Positions 26,960 to 35,906 of a stretch of DNA of 44,482 bases are shown one piece after another (the first letter of the stretch is position 1; each line of letters begins with the position of its first letter). The translations under genes were made by a program, and so were the position numbers. The DNA lies in assembly GCA_003249935.1 (NCBI GenBank), contig QKHT01000033.1, positions 1-44,482 on the forward strand, written 5' to 3'. The notes under the pieces are model-generated. The model searched no databases. It was not told the DNA's origin and saw nothing but the letters and a program-made list of their open reading frames with translations. This DNA is from Bacteroidota bacterium (GTDB taxonomy: Bacteria > Bacteroidota > Bacteroidia > Bacteroidales > UBA5342).

Positions 26960-28378
26960 ATGGGTAATCCGAAAGGTTTTTTGGAAATTCCGCGTAAAGT
27001 TGCCGGATATCGCCCAATAGAGGAGCGAATTGGCGACTACAGTGAAGTAGAACAAACACTGGCCACGCAAGACCGCATATTACAGGCGTCGCGCTGTATG
27101 GACTGCGGTGTACCATTTTGTCACTGGGCATGTCCCGTGGCAAGCAAAATGCCCGAGTGGCAACACGAAGCCTACAAAGGCAACTGGGGCGATGCCTACG
27201 ATATTTTATCATCGACCAATGCATTCCCCGAATTTACAGGACGCGTTTGTCCTGCCCCATGCGAAAAGTCGTGTACATTAGCTATACACGAAGAACCGGT
27301 AACCATTCGCGAAAACGAATGTGCAACGGTCGAAAATGCATTCAGCATGGGCTTGGTTTTACCAAGACTACCAAAAAAACGTACAGGCAAAAAAATAGCC
27401 GTAATCGGTTCGGGCCCTGCCGGTTTGTCAGCAGCCGAACGGTTAAATGCATGGGGACACAGTGTAGTGGTTTTCGAACGCGACGAAGCCGTGGGTGGCT
27501 TGTTGCGTTTCGGGATACCGGATTTTAAACTCAACAAAAAGGTTATCGACCGCAGGGTGGAAATACTTAAAGCCGAAGGCATTGAGTTTAAAGTAAGTAC
27601 CGAAGTAGGTAAAGACATTACGGGAGCCGAAATTATGAAAGATTTCGATGCCGTGGTTTTGGCTATCGGTGCAATGAAACCCCGCGATTTGTCGATTGAA
27701 GGACGTGATTTGAAAGGCGTTGAATTTGCAATGGACTTTCTTACACAACAAAATCGCGTTGTAGCCGGTGCCGAATATACCAATGGCGACCGGAAAACCA
27801 CGACCGGGAAAAATGTGTTGGTCATTGGTGGTGGCGATACCGGTAGCGACTGCGTAGGTACTTCGGTACGTCAAAAAGCCAAATCAGTACGTCAGATCGA
27901 AATTCTTCCGCGTCCAACCGAAAAACGTGCACCCGGCAACCCATGGCCTTACTGGCCCAACACGCTCCGCACCTCATCGAGCCACGAAGAGGGTTGCGAC
28001 CGTGAATGGAACCTGAGCACCAAACGCTTTATTGGCGAAAACGGTGTACTCACCGGTGCCGAAGTGGTAAGCGTAGAGTGGACAAAAGACGAAAAAGGGG
28101 CATGGAAAATGAGCGAAGTACCCGGTTCGAACCGAGTAATCGCTTGCGAAGCTGCATTCCTTTCGATGGGTTTTGTACACTGCGTGCACGAAGGTTTGGT
28201 ACAGGAGTTGGGTCTCGAACTCGACGGACGTGGTAATATTGCCAACAAAAAGAACGTAACATCCAAAACAAAAGTATTTGCCGCAGGTGATGCCGTATTG
28301 GGTGCAAGTCTTGTGGTTCGTGCCATATTCTCTGGTCGCGAATGTGCCGAACAGGTTCACCAGTTTGTAATGGCCTGA
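26960..28378 (+). CDS. gltD: Glutamate synthase small (beta) subunit
   Basis: The 472-aa flavoprotein passes electrons from NAD(P)H through FAD and iron-sulphur clusters to GltB. The N-terminal segment carries Cys46, Cys49, Cys54 and Cys58 in CMDCGVPFCHWAC and a second cluster region CPAPCEKSC near 97-105. The FAD-binding GSGPAGLSAAE lies at about residue 150, the NAD(P)H-binding VIGGGDTGSDC at about 290, and the C-terminal AAGDAVLGASLVVRAI closes the FAD site. Length equals that of other GltD proteins. It is the last gene of the gltBD operon, with a terminator 21 bases after the stop. Confidence 0.98.
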   Translation: MGNPKGFLEIPRKVAGYRPIEERIGDYSEVEQTLATQDRILQASRCMDCGVPFCHWACPVASKMPEWQHEAYKGNWGDAYDILSSTNAFPEFTGRVCPAPCEKSCTLAIHEEPVTIRENECATVENAFSMGLVLPRLPKKRTGKKIAVIGSGPAGLSAAERLNAWGHSVVVFERDEAVGGLLRFGIPDFKLNKKVIDRRVEILKAEGIEFKVSTEVGKDITGAEIMKDFDAVVLAIGAMKPRDLSIEGRDLKGVEFAMDFLTQQNRVVAGAEYTNGDRKTTTGKNVLVIGGGDTGSDCVGTSVRQKAKSVRQIEILPRPTEKRAPGNPWPYWPNTLRTSSSHEEGCDREWNLSTKRFIGENGVLTGAEVVSVEWTKDEKGAWKMSEVPGSNRVIACEAAFLSMGFVHCVHEGLVQELGLELDGRGNIANKKNVTSKTKVFAAGDAVLGASLVVRAIFSGRECAEQVHQFVMA

Positions 28379-28398
28379 TTGGTTAAATAATAAACAGC

Positions 28399-28434
28399 AA
28401 AACCGCTCCGATTTTTTACCGGGGCGGTTTTTTT
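28399..28434 (+). terminator. Terminator after gltD
   Basis: AAAACCGCTCCG (28399-28410) pairs with CGGGGCGGTTTT (28420-28431, one G-T pair) and is followed by three further T, making a seven-T run. On the minus strand it could also end the small exported-protein gene. Confidence 0.9.
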
Positions 28435-28499
28435 ATGCAAAAAAAATAAGCCCCCGCAACGGAGACTTAAAATTCAGGTATGCTTTGAAGAGAGAAAGG

Positions 28500-28898
28500 T
28501 TAAATATCGGATGAGCTGGCTGTTGTTTCGGGAGTAAGTGAAAACTCTGTGATATTTTGGTCGGTATGGCTTTTTTTCAGATTTTCGATCGAAAGAAATA
28601 ATGGTTTATAGCCTGCATAAGAGATAATTATTCCCTTTTTATTTTTTGGAACCGACAAGCTAAAGGTGCCATTCTCATCGCTGAGCGACTGAATTGTAGT
28701 GCCAATACAGTAAATACAGGCTCTCTCGAGTGGTAATTGCCTGCCGTTATCGCTAAATACAACCCTTCCGGCAATCTCAATATGTTTTTCACATTTTGCC
28801 GAAGTATTAAATGCAGTCATAAAAAAGCCGGCCAGTAATCCTTGTAAAATCAATTGACTTGCTTTTTTGGGTAAATTGTTTAATCTGTACGATGCCAT
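28500..28898 (-). CDS. Small exported carboxypeptidase-regulatory-like protein
   Basis: A 132-aa protein. I start it at the ATG at 28898 (MASYRLNN) because the promoter box at 28923-28930 puts the RNA start downstream of the in-frame TTG at 28925. Residues ~15-35 (LILQGLLAGFFMTAF) are a hydrophobic export signal. The rest, IEIAGRVVFSDNGRQLPLERACIY... SDENGTFSLSVP... ISYAGYKPL, is one CarboxypepD-regulatory-like / plug-extension beta-sandwich of the type that precedes TonB-dependent receptors in Bacteroidota, but no receptor follows: the protein ends with a short Thr/Ser-rich tail. Two Cys in CIYC may form a disulphide after export. Role unknown; it could be a free periplasmic or surface domain. 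Confidence 0.75.
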   Translation of the reverse strand: MASYRLNNLPKKASQLILQGLLAGFFMTAFNTSAKCEKHIEIAGRVVFSDNGRQLPLERACIYCIGTTIQSLSDENGTFSLSVPKNKKGIIISYAGYKPLFLSIENLKKSHTDQNITEFSLTPETTASSSDI

Positions 28899-28922
28899 TT
28901 CTATTTTCTTTGCTTTAAAGTG

Positions 28923-28930
28923 CAAAGGTA
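28923..28930 (-). promoter_or_regulatory. -7 box for the small exported protein
   Basis: The minus strand reads TACCTTTG, a perfect TAnnTTTG. RNA would start near 28916, 18 bases before the ATG at 28898, which rules out the upstream TTG start. No well-spaced -33 TTG was seen. Confidence 0.6.
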
Positions 28931-29276
28931 TGATACCATTTTTTCTTGGTCGTTAAGTGTTATTTACATTAGTAATACATTTCTGCTACAATTTTTCTTT
29001 CATGGGTAAGGCGTTAATGTTGATTCACTCCAATTCTGATTTTCAGGTTTCCGAGCCGTTTCGCCTATTGAAATCTATGTTTATTTTTTATATCGACTTA
29101 TTTTAAACTCTCCAATGTTCAAAAGTGCTTTAAATGCCATTCGTTCAGGTATTTTTATTAGATTATTTTACCCGGGCAGTCCCTTGTAAATGATTTATTA
29201 TTCATGCTTTTAGCACGATTAGTTGTTTATTGTAATGTTATACTTTTATACTTTTGTCGGTATAAAACTATAAGCA
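28931..29276 (+). promoter_or_regulatory. Divergent intergenic region with -7 box for the glycosidase
   Basis: This 346-bp gap holds no gene I can support. TACTTTTG at 29249-29256 is a perfect TAnnTTTG for the plus-strand glycosidase gene, 20 bases before its ATG; TTG candidates upstream (29230-29232 and 29223-29225) are spaced at 16 and 23 bp, outside the usual range. Confidence 0.5.
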
Positions 29277-31442
29277 ATGGTGAGTCTGAATCGCATTTTA
29301 AGTTTATGCTTTGTATTGGGTTCAACTGGAGTTTTTGCCCAATTATCGCAGTTTAAAGTAGTTTACCGTTTTAATGGAACTCTGGCACCCGAAGTGGTTA
29401 CCGGTAGCGGATTTGTTTCGGCCGATAATGCCATTACAGGCGGTAATTATCTCAAAAATATTGCCTTTGTTGCCAATGGCTCAGATAGTGTTCTTTCGGC
29501 CGATGTGGTAAACAACAATGCTACAAATTTTTTAAATACCTATATCCGTTGCGACCTTAGGGTTAGAGGTCCCGAATCAGTCCGCATAACTTCAATCTCT
29601 GTTCGGCAAAAGGCCAACGACGAAGCACCATCTAATTTGTTTCGTATAGGTTGCAACAAAAACAAAATTACACCCACCACAACCGATGTTAATCAATGCG
29701 GGTCAAATGCCGCACTTTCTGCATCATTTTCGGTCTCAACTTTCGAACCCGGTTCAGCCATAGCCACAGCCGCTTCGCCGCAAATATTGTCGGCATTCAT
29801 TTGTGCAAGAGGGAGTTCGTCCACAACGGTAAACTGGATGGTTGATGAAATTATCATCGAAGGCATTGCTTTTAATGGTTCAGCACCAAATATTGTTGTG
29901 GTTTCGGCTGAACCAAAGCAACAAATGCGATTTGGAATCGATGCCGAACGTTTATGGTATTGGCGCAGTTCGCTCAAAGACCAACTGGCATCGTTGGCGG
30001 TAAAGGAAATGCAGAGCGATTATGTGCGCGTAGCCATAAATTGTGCTTACGAACGCGAAGAAGGTGTGAAAAATAGTGCGGCTTACGATCAAATAATTGA
30101 AATGATGACAGCCATGAAAAAAGCAAATCCTGCTATAAAAATATTTGCAAGTCCACGCCCTCTTGCCGAGGCTTATACGAAAGCCGAAGAGTTATCCCTC
30201 TGGGGGGGAGATGTACCTTGGTCGCCATATCCATCGTGGATTTTGCCATTTAAAGCCAATGGCACGAATACCGATGGCACAACAAAATGGAATGAACAAC
30301 CGCTTAACGTAAGTAAGTTGTTACGCTACTATGCCGATTACTTAAATCTGATGAAATCCAAAGGTTTTGATATTGATTATCTGGATCTTACCAACGAAAA
30401 AAATGTAATTACCCCTGCTATTACCAAAATCATCAAAGACAGTTTGCCATTAAGGCTGAACCCGGGTGTACAACTGCCACTTTTTGTCGCACCATCAACC
30501 TGGAGCAGGCAACAAGGCACCGATTGGCTTAAAAGTGTAAATACGGCAAAAGGCGAAAATATGGCTTTCGATGTGGCATCAACACACAATACCGATTTGG
30601 CAGGTACCGCTGCTGCTTTTTCGTCTGCTGCTAATGCTTTGGGCAAAGAGGTGTGGAATACCGAATTGCATGGTTGGGTGGGGATTGATTCCCGTGATGA
30701 AATTCTTAATTCGGCATCGTTATGGGAACAAATTCGAGGCGGGTTTCAGGGCATCGATTCATGGTTGTTTTTTGGTCCGCTTAATGGCAAAGATCACACC
30801 ATGATTTGGGCCGGTACCACGCAAATTGTAAAATCGACCAAATACGAAATTTTTAAAAAAGTGGTCAATCATGCCAATCGGGGGTTTTATTTAAACTGCA
30901 ATGAGTTGGGCTCAGAATGTACCACCGCAGCGTTCACGCGTGATTCGGTGATTACTGTTTGGGTGCTTAACAGTGCAGCTTTGCCAATTGCCAATGCTGC
31001 AATACTGCTTTCGCGCTGTAATATTTTGGGTCGAACCATCGAAACAACGCGCTGGCATGCTTCGTTGCCAAGGGCTGGTTTGCTTTCTAAAACAACAGCC
31101 ACAGCCGAGAATTTTTTTAATTGTACCATCGATTCGGCATCGTTATATTGTTTTAAAGTCGATCTAAAACAGAATCCCCTCAGTATTTCGAAAAACGACG
31201 CACCCGGTTCAGCCATAATTTGTTACCCGAACCCGACAACGGGCAAAGTGTTTCTGCAAGGTTATTCAAATAAGTCCGATGTGCAATGCAACGTTTATAA
31301 TATGCTAGGTAAACTGGTTTTAACAGATAAAATTAAAACCAATCATGCCATTGATTTATCACCATTACAAAATGGACCGTATCTGTTGCAATGGGTTACA
31401 AACGATAAAATTTATTCTCGAAAGGTTCGGCTAATAAAATAA
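29277..31442 (+). CDS. Secreted GH30-like glycoside hydrolase with T9SS tail
   Basis: A 721-aa exported enzyme. The signal peptide is MVSLNRILSLCFVLGSTGVFA with cleavage near residue 22. Residues ~23-205 form a beta-rich N-terminal domain that may bind carbohydrate. Residues ~215-560 look like a GH30/clan-A (beta/alpha)8 barrel: LRYYADYL, then YLDLTNEKN with Glu374 as likely acid/base, and EVWNTELHGW with Glu463 as likely nucleophile, followed by GIDSWLFFGPL. The last ~80 residues (CYPNPTTGKVFLQG, LSPLQNGPYLLQW, ending RKVRLIK) are a type A sorting domain, so the type IX secretion system should export and anchor or release it. The family usually has NEP at the acid/base site; here it is NEK. 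Substrate unknown (GH30 members act on xylans, beta-glucans or glucosylceramides). Confidence 0.8.
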   Translation: MVSLNRILSLCFVLGSTGVFAQLSQFKVVYRFNGTLAPEVVTGSGFVSADNAITGGNYLKNIAFVANGSDSVLSADVVNNNATNFLNTYIRCDLRVRGPESVRITSISVRQKANDEAPSNLFRIGCNKNKITPTTTDVNQCGSNAALSASFSVSTFEPGSAIATAASPQILSAFICARGSSSTTVNWMVDEIIIEGIAFNGSAPNIVVVSAEPKQQMRFGIDAERLWYWRSSLKDQLASLAVKEMQSDYVRVAINCAYEREEGVKNSAAYDQIIEMMTAMKKANPAIKIFASPRPLAEAYTKAEELSLWGGDVPWSPYPSWILPFKANGTNTDGTTKWNEQPLNVSKLLRYYADYLNLMKSKGFDIDYLDLTNEKNVITPAITKIIKDSLPLRLNPGVQLPLFVAPSTWSRQQGTDWLKSVNTAKGENMAFDVASTHNTDLAGTAAAFSSAANALGKEVWNTELHGWVGIDSRDEILNSASLWEQIRGGFQGIDSWLFFGPLNGKDHTMIWAGTTQIVKSTKYEIFKKVVNHANRGFYLNCNELGSECTTAAFTRDSVITVWVLNSAALPIANAAILLSRCNILGRTIETTRWHASLPRAGLLSKTTATAENFFNCTIDSASLYCFKVDLKQNPLSISKNDAPGSAIICYPNPTTGKVFLQGYSNKSDVQCNVYNMLGKLVLTDKIKTNHAIDLSPLQNGPYLLQWVTNDKIYSRKVRLIK

Positions 31443-31455
31443 AAGCAACCAAAAG

Positions 31456-31489
31456 AAAAGGGGCAAACGGATGATCGCTTGCCCCTTTT
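31456..31489. terminator. Bidirectional terminator between convergent genes
   Basis: AAAAGGGGCAA (31456-31466) and TTGCCCCTTTT (31479-31489) form a perfect 11-bp stem followed by further T on the plus strand. It serves the glycosidase gene and probably the minus-strand lipoprotein gene ending at 31495. Confidence 0.88.
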
Positions 31490-31494
31490 TTTTA

Positions 31495-33579
31495 TTAGTT
31501 AATGACTAAACCGGGACTAAGATTAAGTATGCCGGTAGTCGAAAGATTCGTGCTTCCGATGGTGTTCGGATTATCGGTAAGTATAAATATGATGTCGTTG
31601 TAATCATGGTCGCCATACTGCTGAATATCCTCGAACGAAAGCACAATACTGTTACATTCGCCCTGATAGAGCATGTGTTGCTGAAGTTTCGATTGGTTAT
31701 ATTCGAAATGGGTGTACATAAAATCGGCCAGTTTAACGTTTGTATTCAGGTCGATATTGCCGGTTATCGCATTAAACCCCTTGTTTCCGCCATTAGGAAT
31801 CAGGAAAAAGCCAATGCCGATGTTGGGCTTCATACTTAAATAATATTTGGTGTATCCTTTTACAAGGTCATTCTGGTTGTTGCGTATGCGACTGTAAACC
31901 AACCGTTCTTTACGCACCGAAAGACCATCGTCCGATAAAATATCCGCTTTAATCATGTCGTAGGTTGGTTTTGCTACCATATTCCTGTCCCAGAGATAAT
32001 ACCCAAGCGAATTAACCATACCGGCACCTTCCGAAACAAAAGTGATGTACAAATCGCTTTGTTGTGTTACTGAAATGGCTCTGGCTACCGGTTCATCAAA
32101 AAACTGTTTGTAAATATAAAGGCCGTTAATATCCTTTAGTGTGCGAGCATCTTTTGTTTCGCAATATTTGGCAAAAGCCCATGTTTTGTTTACAAAATCA
32201 TTGCAAAGTGTTACCACTTTAGGTTCCACAATTTCAATAATTTTTAAGCCACCCAAACCTGTTGCCACAAATATCACATTGCCTTCGGAGGCCATAAAAT
32301 TCACACTCTGGCGGGCATCAAAAGCGGTATGAGAAATGGAATTTTGGTCGAAATAATCGAGGTAGGCCGAGTTAAAATCGAACGAACCCAGCATTGCATA
32401 TGGCACTGCTGTATTGTCGGTTTGTGCGTACAGCGAAGCACCGGCACCACCATTCGAAACCATGAGTAACCGCCCGTTTATAGTGGCACTGTTTGTTACA
32501 AAGTCGCCGTAAAACCCCCCCGTTGGTGTCTGTGGTCCGGGTATGGTTTGAACCACTGTGCCGTTTTTGTTGTACACCAATAAGCCTGTTGGCTGCCAGG
32601 CCGAGAAGATGTAATTATTGTCGGCATCGAGTTCGGTTTTGGCTTCAAACTGTTTCTGCGCCCCAAATCCGCTCCATTGGGTTATTTCGGTCAAATTGTT
32701 TTTATCGAATACCCTTATGCCGGCCGTTGTAGTTGGCACAAACTGTCCGTAAGTTTCGTTTCCGGTGGTTTTATATTCGCCAGCATCGAGCACATAAACA
32801 AAATTGCCGTTTACGGCCAGCGAGCGGGCATCGGCAATGGCAACCGGGCCGGCGGCTTTAGTTATGGTATATTTTGAGCCGGTATAGGTATGTTTGTAAA
32901 ATACAAGATTTCCCGCAGTTCCCGAAATAATATAAACGCCCTCATCGGTGACTGTAAGGTCGGTTGCCACATAAGATCCTATTTGTTTGCGAGTTACTGA
33001 TACAACGGAATCACCTTTTTCTTCGAGAATCTGAATGACTGCCCAATCGGGTTTTTTGTAATCCTGACTTGCACCTGCAATATAAATGCGTCCATTATAG
33101 TAGGCTACCGAGCTAATGTCGAGATCTTCTACATGATATTGTGCCACTATGCGAGGGTTTGAAAGGTCCGAAATATCAAAAATATCCACCATGCCATCCG
33201 AGAGCTCGCCACGGGTATTGTATGATACAAAAGCCTTTTGATTCACTTTGTCGATAGCCACATGCGTAGCTTGCATGGTATGTAATTCATTTTTTCCGGC
33301 AGGTGCCTCTACTTCGGCTCTAAGTATAAAATTGTATTTTTCGCGGTTTGCAGCATCCCAATGTATACTGTCTATCAGGCTTTTGTTTTGCATGATTGGA
33401 TCGGCTTTGAGAAATAGTTGACGGTTAACTTTCGTAATACGCCGGTTAAGTGAGGCCATGTCGCGGCTTACCGAAACTGGTGGATTATTGGCTGAACCTC
33501 GATTGTCGTTGGTTTCGCAACCCGTAAACAATATGGTTGTAAATGCAAAAATTCCGATAGTTATTTTGTTGAACATCAT
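31495..33579 (-). CDS. Lipoprotein with LVIVD-like propeller and DUF4114 domain
   Basis: A 694-aa protein with a lipoprotein signal: MMFNKITIGIFAFTTILFTGC, lipobox LFTGC with Cys21 lipidated. Residues ~90-460 form a beta-propeller of LVIVD-like repeats (MVDIFDISDLSNPRIVAQY, SSVAYYNGRIYIAGA, SLAVNGNFVYVLDAG, GNVIFVATGLGGLKIIEIV). A linker follows, then a C-terminal domain (~570-694) with SIVLSFEDIQQYGDHDYND, the acidic signature of DUF4114. It is probably anchored in the outer membrane, perhaps surface exposed; the function is unknown. A TATATTTG promoter box lies 29 bases upstream. It converges on the secreted glycosidase gene, but a shared function is only a guess. Confidence 0.82.
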   Translation of the reverse strand: MMFNKITIGIFAFTTILFTGCETNDNRGSANNPPVSVSRDMASLNRRITKVNRQLFLKADPIMQNKSLIDSIHWDAANREKYNFILRAEVEAPAGKNELHTMQATHVAIDKVNQKAFVSYNTRGELSDGMVDIFDISDLSNPRIVAQYHVEDLDISSVAYYNGRIYIAGASQDYKKPDWAVIQILEEKGDSVVSVTRKQIGSYVATDLTVTDEGVYIISGTAGNLVFYKHTYTGSKYTITKAAGPVAIADARSLAVNGNFVYVLDAGEYKTTGNETYGQFVPTTTAGIRVFDKNNLTEITQWSGFGAQKQFEAKTELDADNNYIFSAWQPTGLLVYNKNGTVVQTIPGPQTPTGGFYGDFVTNSATINGRLLMVSNGGAGASLYAQTDNTAVPYAMLGSFDFNSAYLDYFDQNSISHTAFDARQSVNFMASEGNVIFVATGLGGLKIIEIVEPKVVTLCNDFVNKTWAFAKYCETKDARTLKDINGLYIYKQFFDEPVARAISVTQQSDLYITFVSEGAGMVNSLGYYLWDRNMVAKPTYDMIKADILSDDGLSVRKERLVYSRIRNNQNDLVKGYTKYYLSMKPNIGIGFFLIPNGGNKGFNAITGNIDLNTNVKLADFMYTHFEYNQSKLQQHMLYQGECNSIVLSFEDIQQYGDHDYNDIIFILTDNPNTIGSTNLSTTGILNLSPGLVIN

Positions 33580-33607
33580 AATTGGTATGTTTTTCGATTG
33601 TGTATTA

Positions 33608-33615
33608 CAAATATA
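33608..33615 (-). promoter_or_regulatory. -7 box for the lipoprotein gene
   Basis: The minus strand reads TATATTTG, a perfect TAnnTTTG, 29 bases upstream of the ATG at 33579. The 320-bp divergent gap 33580-33899 contains this box and the one at 33865-33872 and otherwise nothing I recognise. Confidence 0.6.
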
Positions 33616-33864
33616 CGTTAGAAATTTGCGTGATCGAAAAGATTCTTATCGTTTAACAGAAATGTCACTTTTATTTTACAATGAACTGCTATTCTTTGGT
33701 AAAATAACCCCTTTTTGAGCATTAAAATCTTAATTAGTGGTCGAGCACTTAGGTATTACAGAACCAATGGCGCGCAACTGGTTCAGCCCAAAAAATAGAA
33801 AATACAGGCCACACAGGGATCAGAATAATCTACTGTTTAATTTTCCGAATTTCGGCGATATGTC

Positions 33865-33872
33865 TATCTTTG
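33865..33872 (+). promoter_or_regulatory. -7 box for the phosphoglucomutase gene
   Basis: TATCTTTG, a perfect TAnnTTTG, ends 27 bases before the ATG at 33900. No clear TTG at -33. Confidence 0.6.
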
Positions 33873-33899
33873 CATTTATAAGGTTTAAGGAATTAACAA

Positions 33900-35648
33900 A
33901 TGGAAAACGAAAATTTACTCCAAAATGTAATGGCCGCTGCTCAAAAGTGGATGGACGGAAATTACGATACTAAAACAAAAGCAGAAGTAAAAAAGCTGAT
34001 GGACGCTGATGATAAAACTGCACTGATTGATGCATTTTATCGGACCCTCGAATTTGGTACCGGTGGTTTACGCGGGAAAATGGGCGTAGGGACTAATCGT
34101 ATGAACATTTATACAGTAGGGGCAGCTACCCAGGGGTTAAGTAATTACCTGTTAAAGGAATTTGGCACCGATACAAAAATTAGTGTGGTTATTGGTCACG
34201 ATTGCCGCAACAACAGCCGGCTGTTTGCTGAAACTTCGGCCAATATATTCTCGGCCAATGGCATAAAAGTGTACCTTTTCGATTCATTGCGTCCTACACC
34301 CGAGGTGTCGTTTGCCATTAGAGAGTTGGGGTGTCAGAGTGGGATTATTCTCACCGCATCGCACAACCCCAAAGAGTATAACGGTTACAAGGCATACTGG
34401 AACGACGGTGCACAAATGATAGCCCCACACGATACAAACGTGATTGATGAAGTAAATAAAATTTCTTCGATCAACGATATTAAATTCGATGGTAATCCGG
34501 CCCTGATTGAAATGATTGGCGAAAAAATGGATAACATTTATCTCAATCGTGTAGCCGGGTTGTCTTTATCGCCCGAGGCCGTAAAACGTCAGCACGATTT
34601 AAAAATAGTTTATACGCCTATTCATGGTACCGGTGTAAAGTTAATCCCTGCTGCATTGCGCCGTTTTGGATTTACCAATATTATTAACATACCCGAACAG
34701 GATGTGGTATCGGGCGATTTTCCTACGGTTAAATCTCCAAATCCCGAAGAGCCTGCTGCACTTAAAATGGCTGTAGAAAAAGCTATTGAGGTAGATGCCG
34801 ACATTGTTTTGGCCAGTGATCCCGATGCCGACCGTTTGGGCGTAGCCATGAAAAACGATAAGGGCGAGTTTATTCTTGTTAATGGTAATCAGACTGCGCT
34901 TTTACTTACCTATTATATGATAACCCGTTGGAGAGAAAACGGCAAACTAAATGGCAATCAGTATTTTGTTAAAACCATTGTAACTTCCGAACTTTTACGC
35001 ATTGTGGCCGAACGTAATGGGGTGGAGTCGCACGATTGTTATACTGGCTTTAAGTGGATTGCCGCAATAATCAAGCAGTTAGAAGGAAAAAAAGAGTACA
35101 TCTGTGGGGGCGAGGAGAGCTACGGTTTTCTTGTTCAGGATTTTGTACGCGACAAGGATGCTGTAAGTGCTTGTGCTGCATTTGCTGAAATGGCGGCCTG
35201 GGCTAAAGACAATGGTAAATCGTTGTTCGAATTGTTGCAGGATATTTATGTAGAATACGGATTTTCGAAAGAAAAAATGATTTCTATTGTACGCGAAGGC
35301 AAACAGGGGGCCGACGAAATTGTTGAGATGATGCATCAGTTTCGAAACAATCCGCCAAAGTCGCTTGGTGGTTCAACCGTAATTGCCGTAAAGGATTACG
35401 AATCATTAAAGTCGACCAATCCCAATACCGGCGAAGTATCGAAACTCCCTTTCGAAATAACTTCCGATGTGTTACAGTATATTACCGAAGATGGTTCAAA
35501 GGTATCGGTTCGCCCATCGGGTACCGAACCCAAAATTAAATTTTACATGGAGGTAAAGGGTCTTTTAGCCAATCGATCGGAATACGATAAAGCGAATGCC
35601 GATGCCGATGCCAAAGTGGTTGCAATAGCGAAAGAACTTGGTATATAA
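33900..35648 (+). CDS. Phosphoglucomutase / phosphomannomutase
   Basis: A 582-aa enzyme of the alpha-D-phosphohexomutase superfamily, interconverting hexose 1- and 6-phosphates through an enzyme phosphoserine. The four signatures are visible: catalytic Ser154 in TASHNPKEYNG, metal-binding DPDADR (307-312), sugar-specificity loop GGEESYGF (403-410) and phosphate-binding RPSGTEPK (from about 538). The length and the WNDGAQ sequence after the catalytic loop fit the PgcA-type phosphoglucomutases, some of which also act on ribose phosphates; specificity cannot be settled from sequence. It is monocistronic with its own promoter box and a terminator at 35669-35700. Confidence 0.95.
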   Translation: MENENLLQNVMAAAQKWMDGNYDTKTKAEVKKLMDADDKTALIDAFYRTLEFGTGGLRGKMGVGTNRMNIYTVGAATQGLSNYLLKEFGTDTKISVVIGHDCRNNSRLFAETSANIFSANGIKVYLFDSLRPTPEVSFAIRELGCQSGIILTASHNPKEYNGYKAYWNDGAQMIAPHDTNVIDEVNKISSINDIKFDGNPALIEMIGEKMDNIYLNRVAGLSLSPEAVKRQHDLKIVYTPIHGTGVKLIPAALRRFGFTNIINIPEQDVVSGDFPTVKSPNPEEPAALKMAVEKAIEVDADIVLASDPDADRLGVAMKNDKGEFILVNGNQTALLLTYYMITRWRENGKLNGNQYFVKTIVTSELLRIVAERNGVESHDCYTGFKWIAAIIKQLEGKKEYICGGEESYGFLVQDFVRDKDAVSACAAFAEMAAWAKDNGKSLFELLQDIYVEYGFSKEKMISIVREGKQGADEIVEMMHQFRNNPPKSLGGSTVIAVKDYESLKSTNPNTGEVSKLPFEITSDVLQYITEDGSKVSVRPSGTEPKIKFYMEVKGLLANRSEYDKANADADAKVVAIAKELGI

Positions 35649-35668
35649 GCGTGAAGCCATATTATTTT

Positions 35669-35700
35669 AAGCCGGCAAACAACTGTTTTCCGGCTTTTTT
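35669..35700 (+). terminator. Terminator after phosphoglucomutase
   Basis: AAGCCGG (35669-35675) pairs with CCGGCTT (35690-35696), with an inner AAAC/GTTT pairing, followed by a T-run to 35700. Confidence 0.88.
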
Positions 35701-35708
35701 AATTAATT

Positions 35709-35839
35709 ATAGTTCGTTCAATATTTGTAATGCATTGGTATAATGGGTATTAAGTAATAGTGTATATTTTATAAATTGCCAAAAATGAGTTTGTTAAATT
35801 TTGTCGAACGTCAAACGTCGAAAATCTAACGATCTATTG
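35709..35839. repeat. Intergenic repeated element, copy A (upstream of dnaG)
   Basis: This ~131-bp non-coding stretch aligns end to end with 38605-38734. Shared blocks include TTTGTAATG, TATAAATT, TTAAATTTTG and AACGATCTATT; identity is roughly 70-75% by eye with only one- or two-base gaps. Copy A contains two heptamers in tandem, GAACGTC then AAACGTC. It ends 24 bases before the dnaG promoter box. Confidence 0.65.
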
Positions 35840-35862
35840 TAATGAAACACTGCGGTTTTTTT

Positions 35863-35870
35863 TACTTTTG
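35863..35870 (+). promoter_or_regulatory. -7 box for dnaG
   Basis: TACTTTTG, a perfect TAnnTTTG, lies 36 bases before the dnaG ATG at 35907. The nearest TTG (35837-35839) is 23 bp upstream, slightly too far. Confidence 0.55.
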
Positions 35871-35906
35871 TAAAACATCAAAAACCTTGAAGGTATATAA
35901 ATTGAA

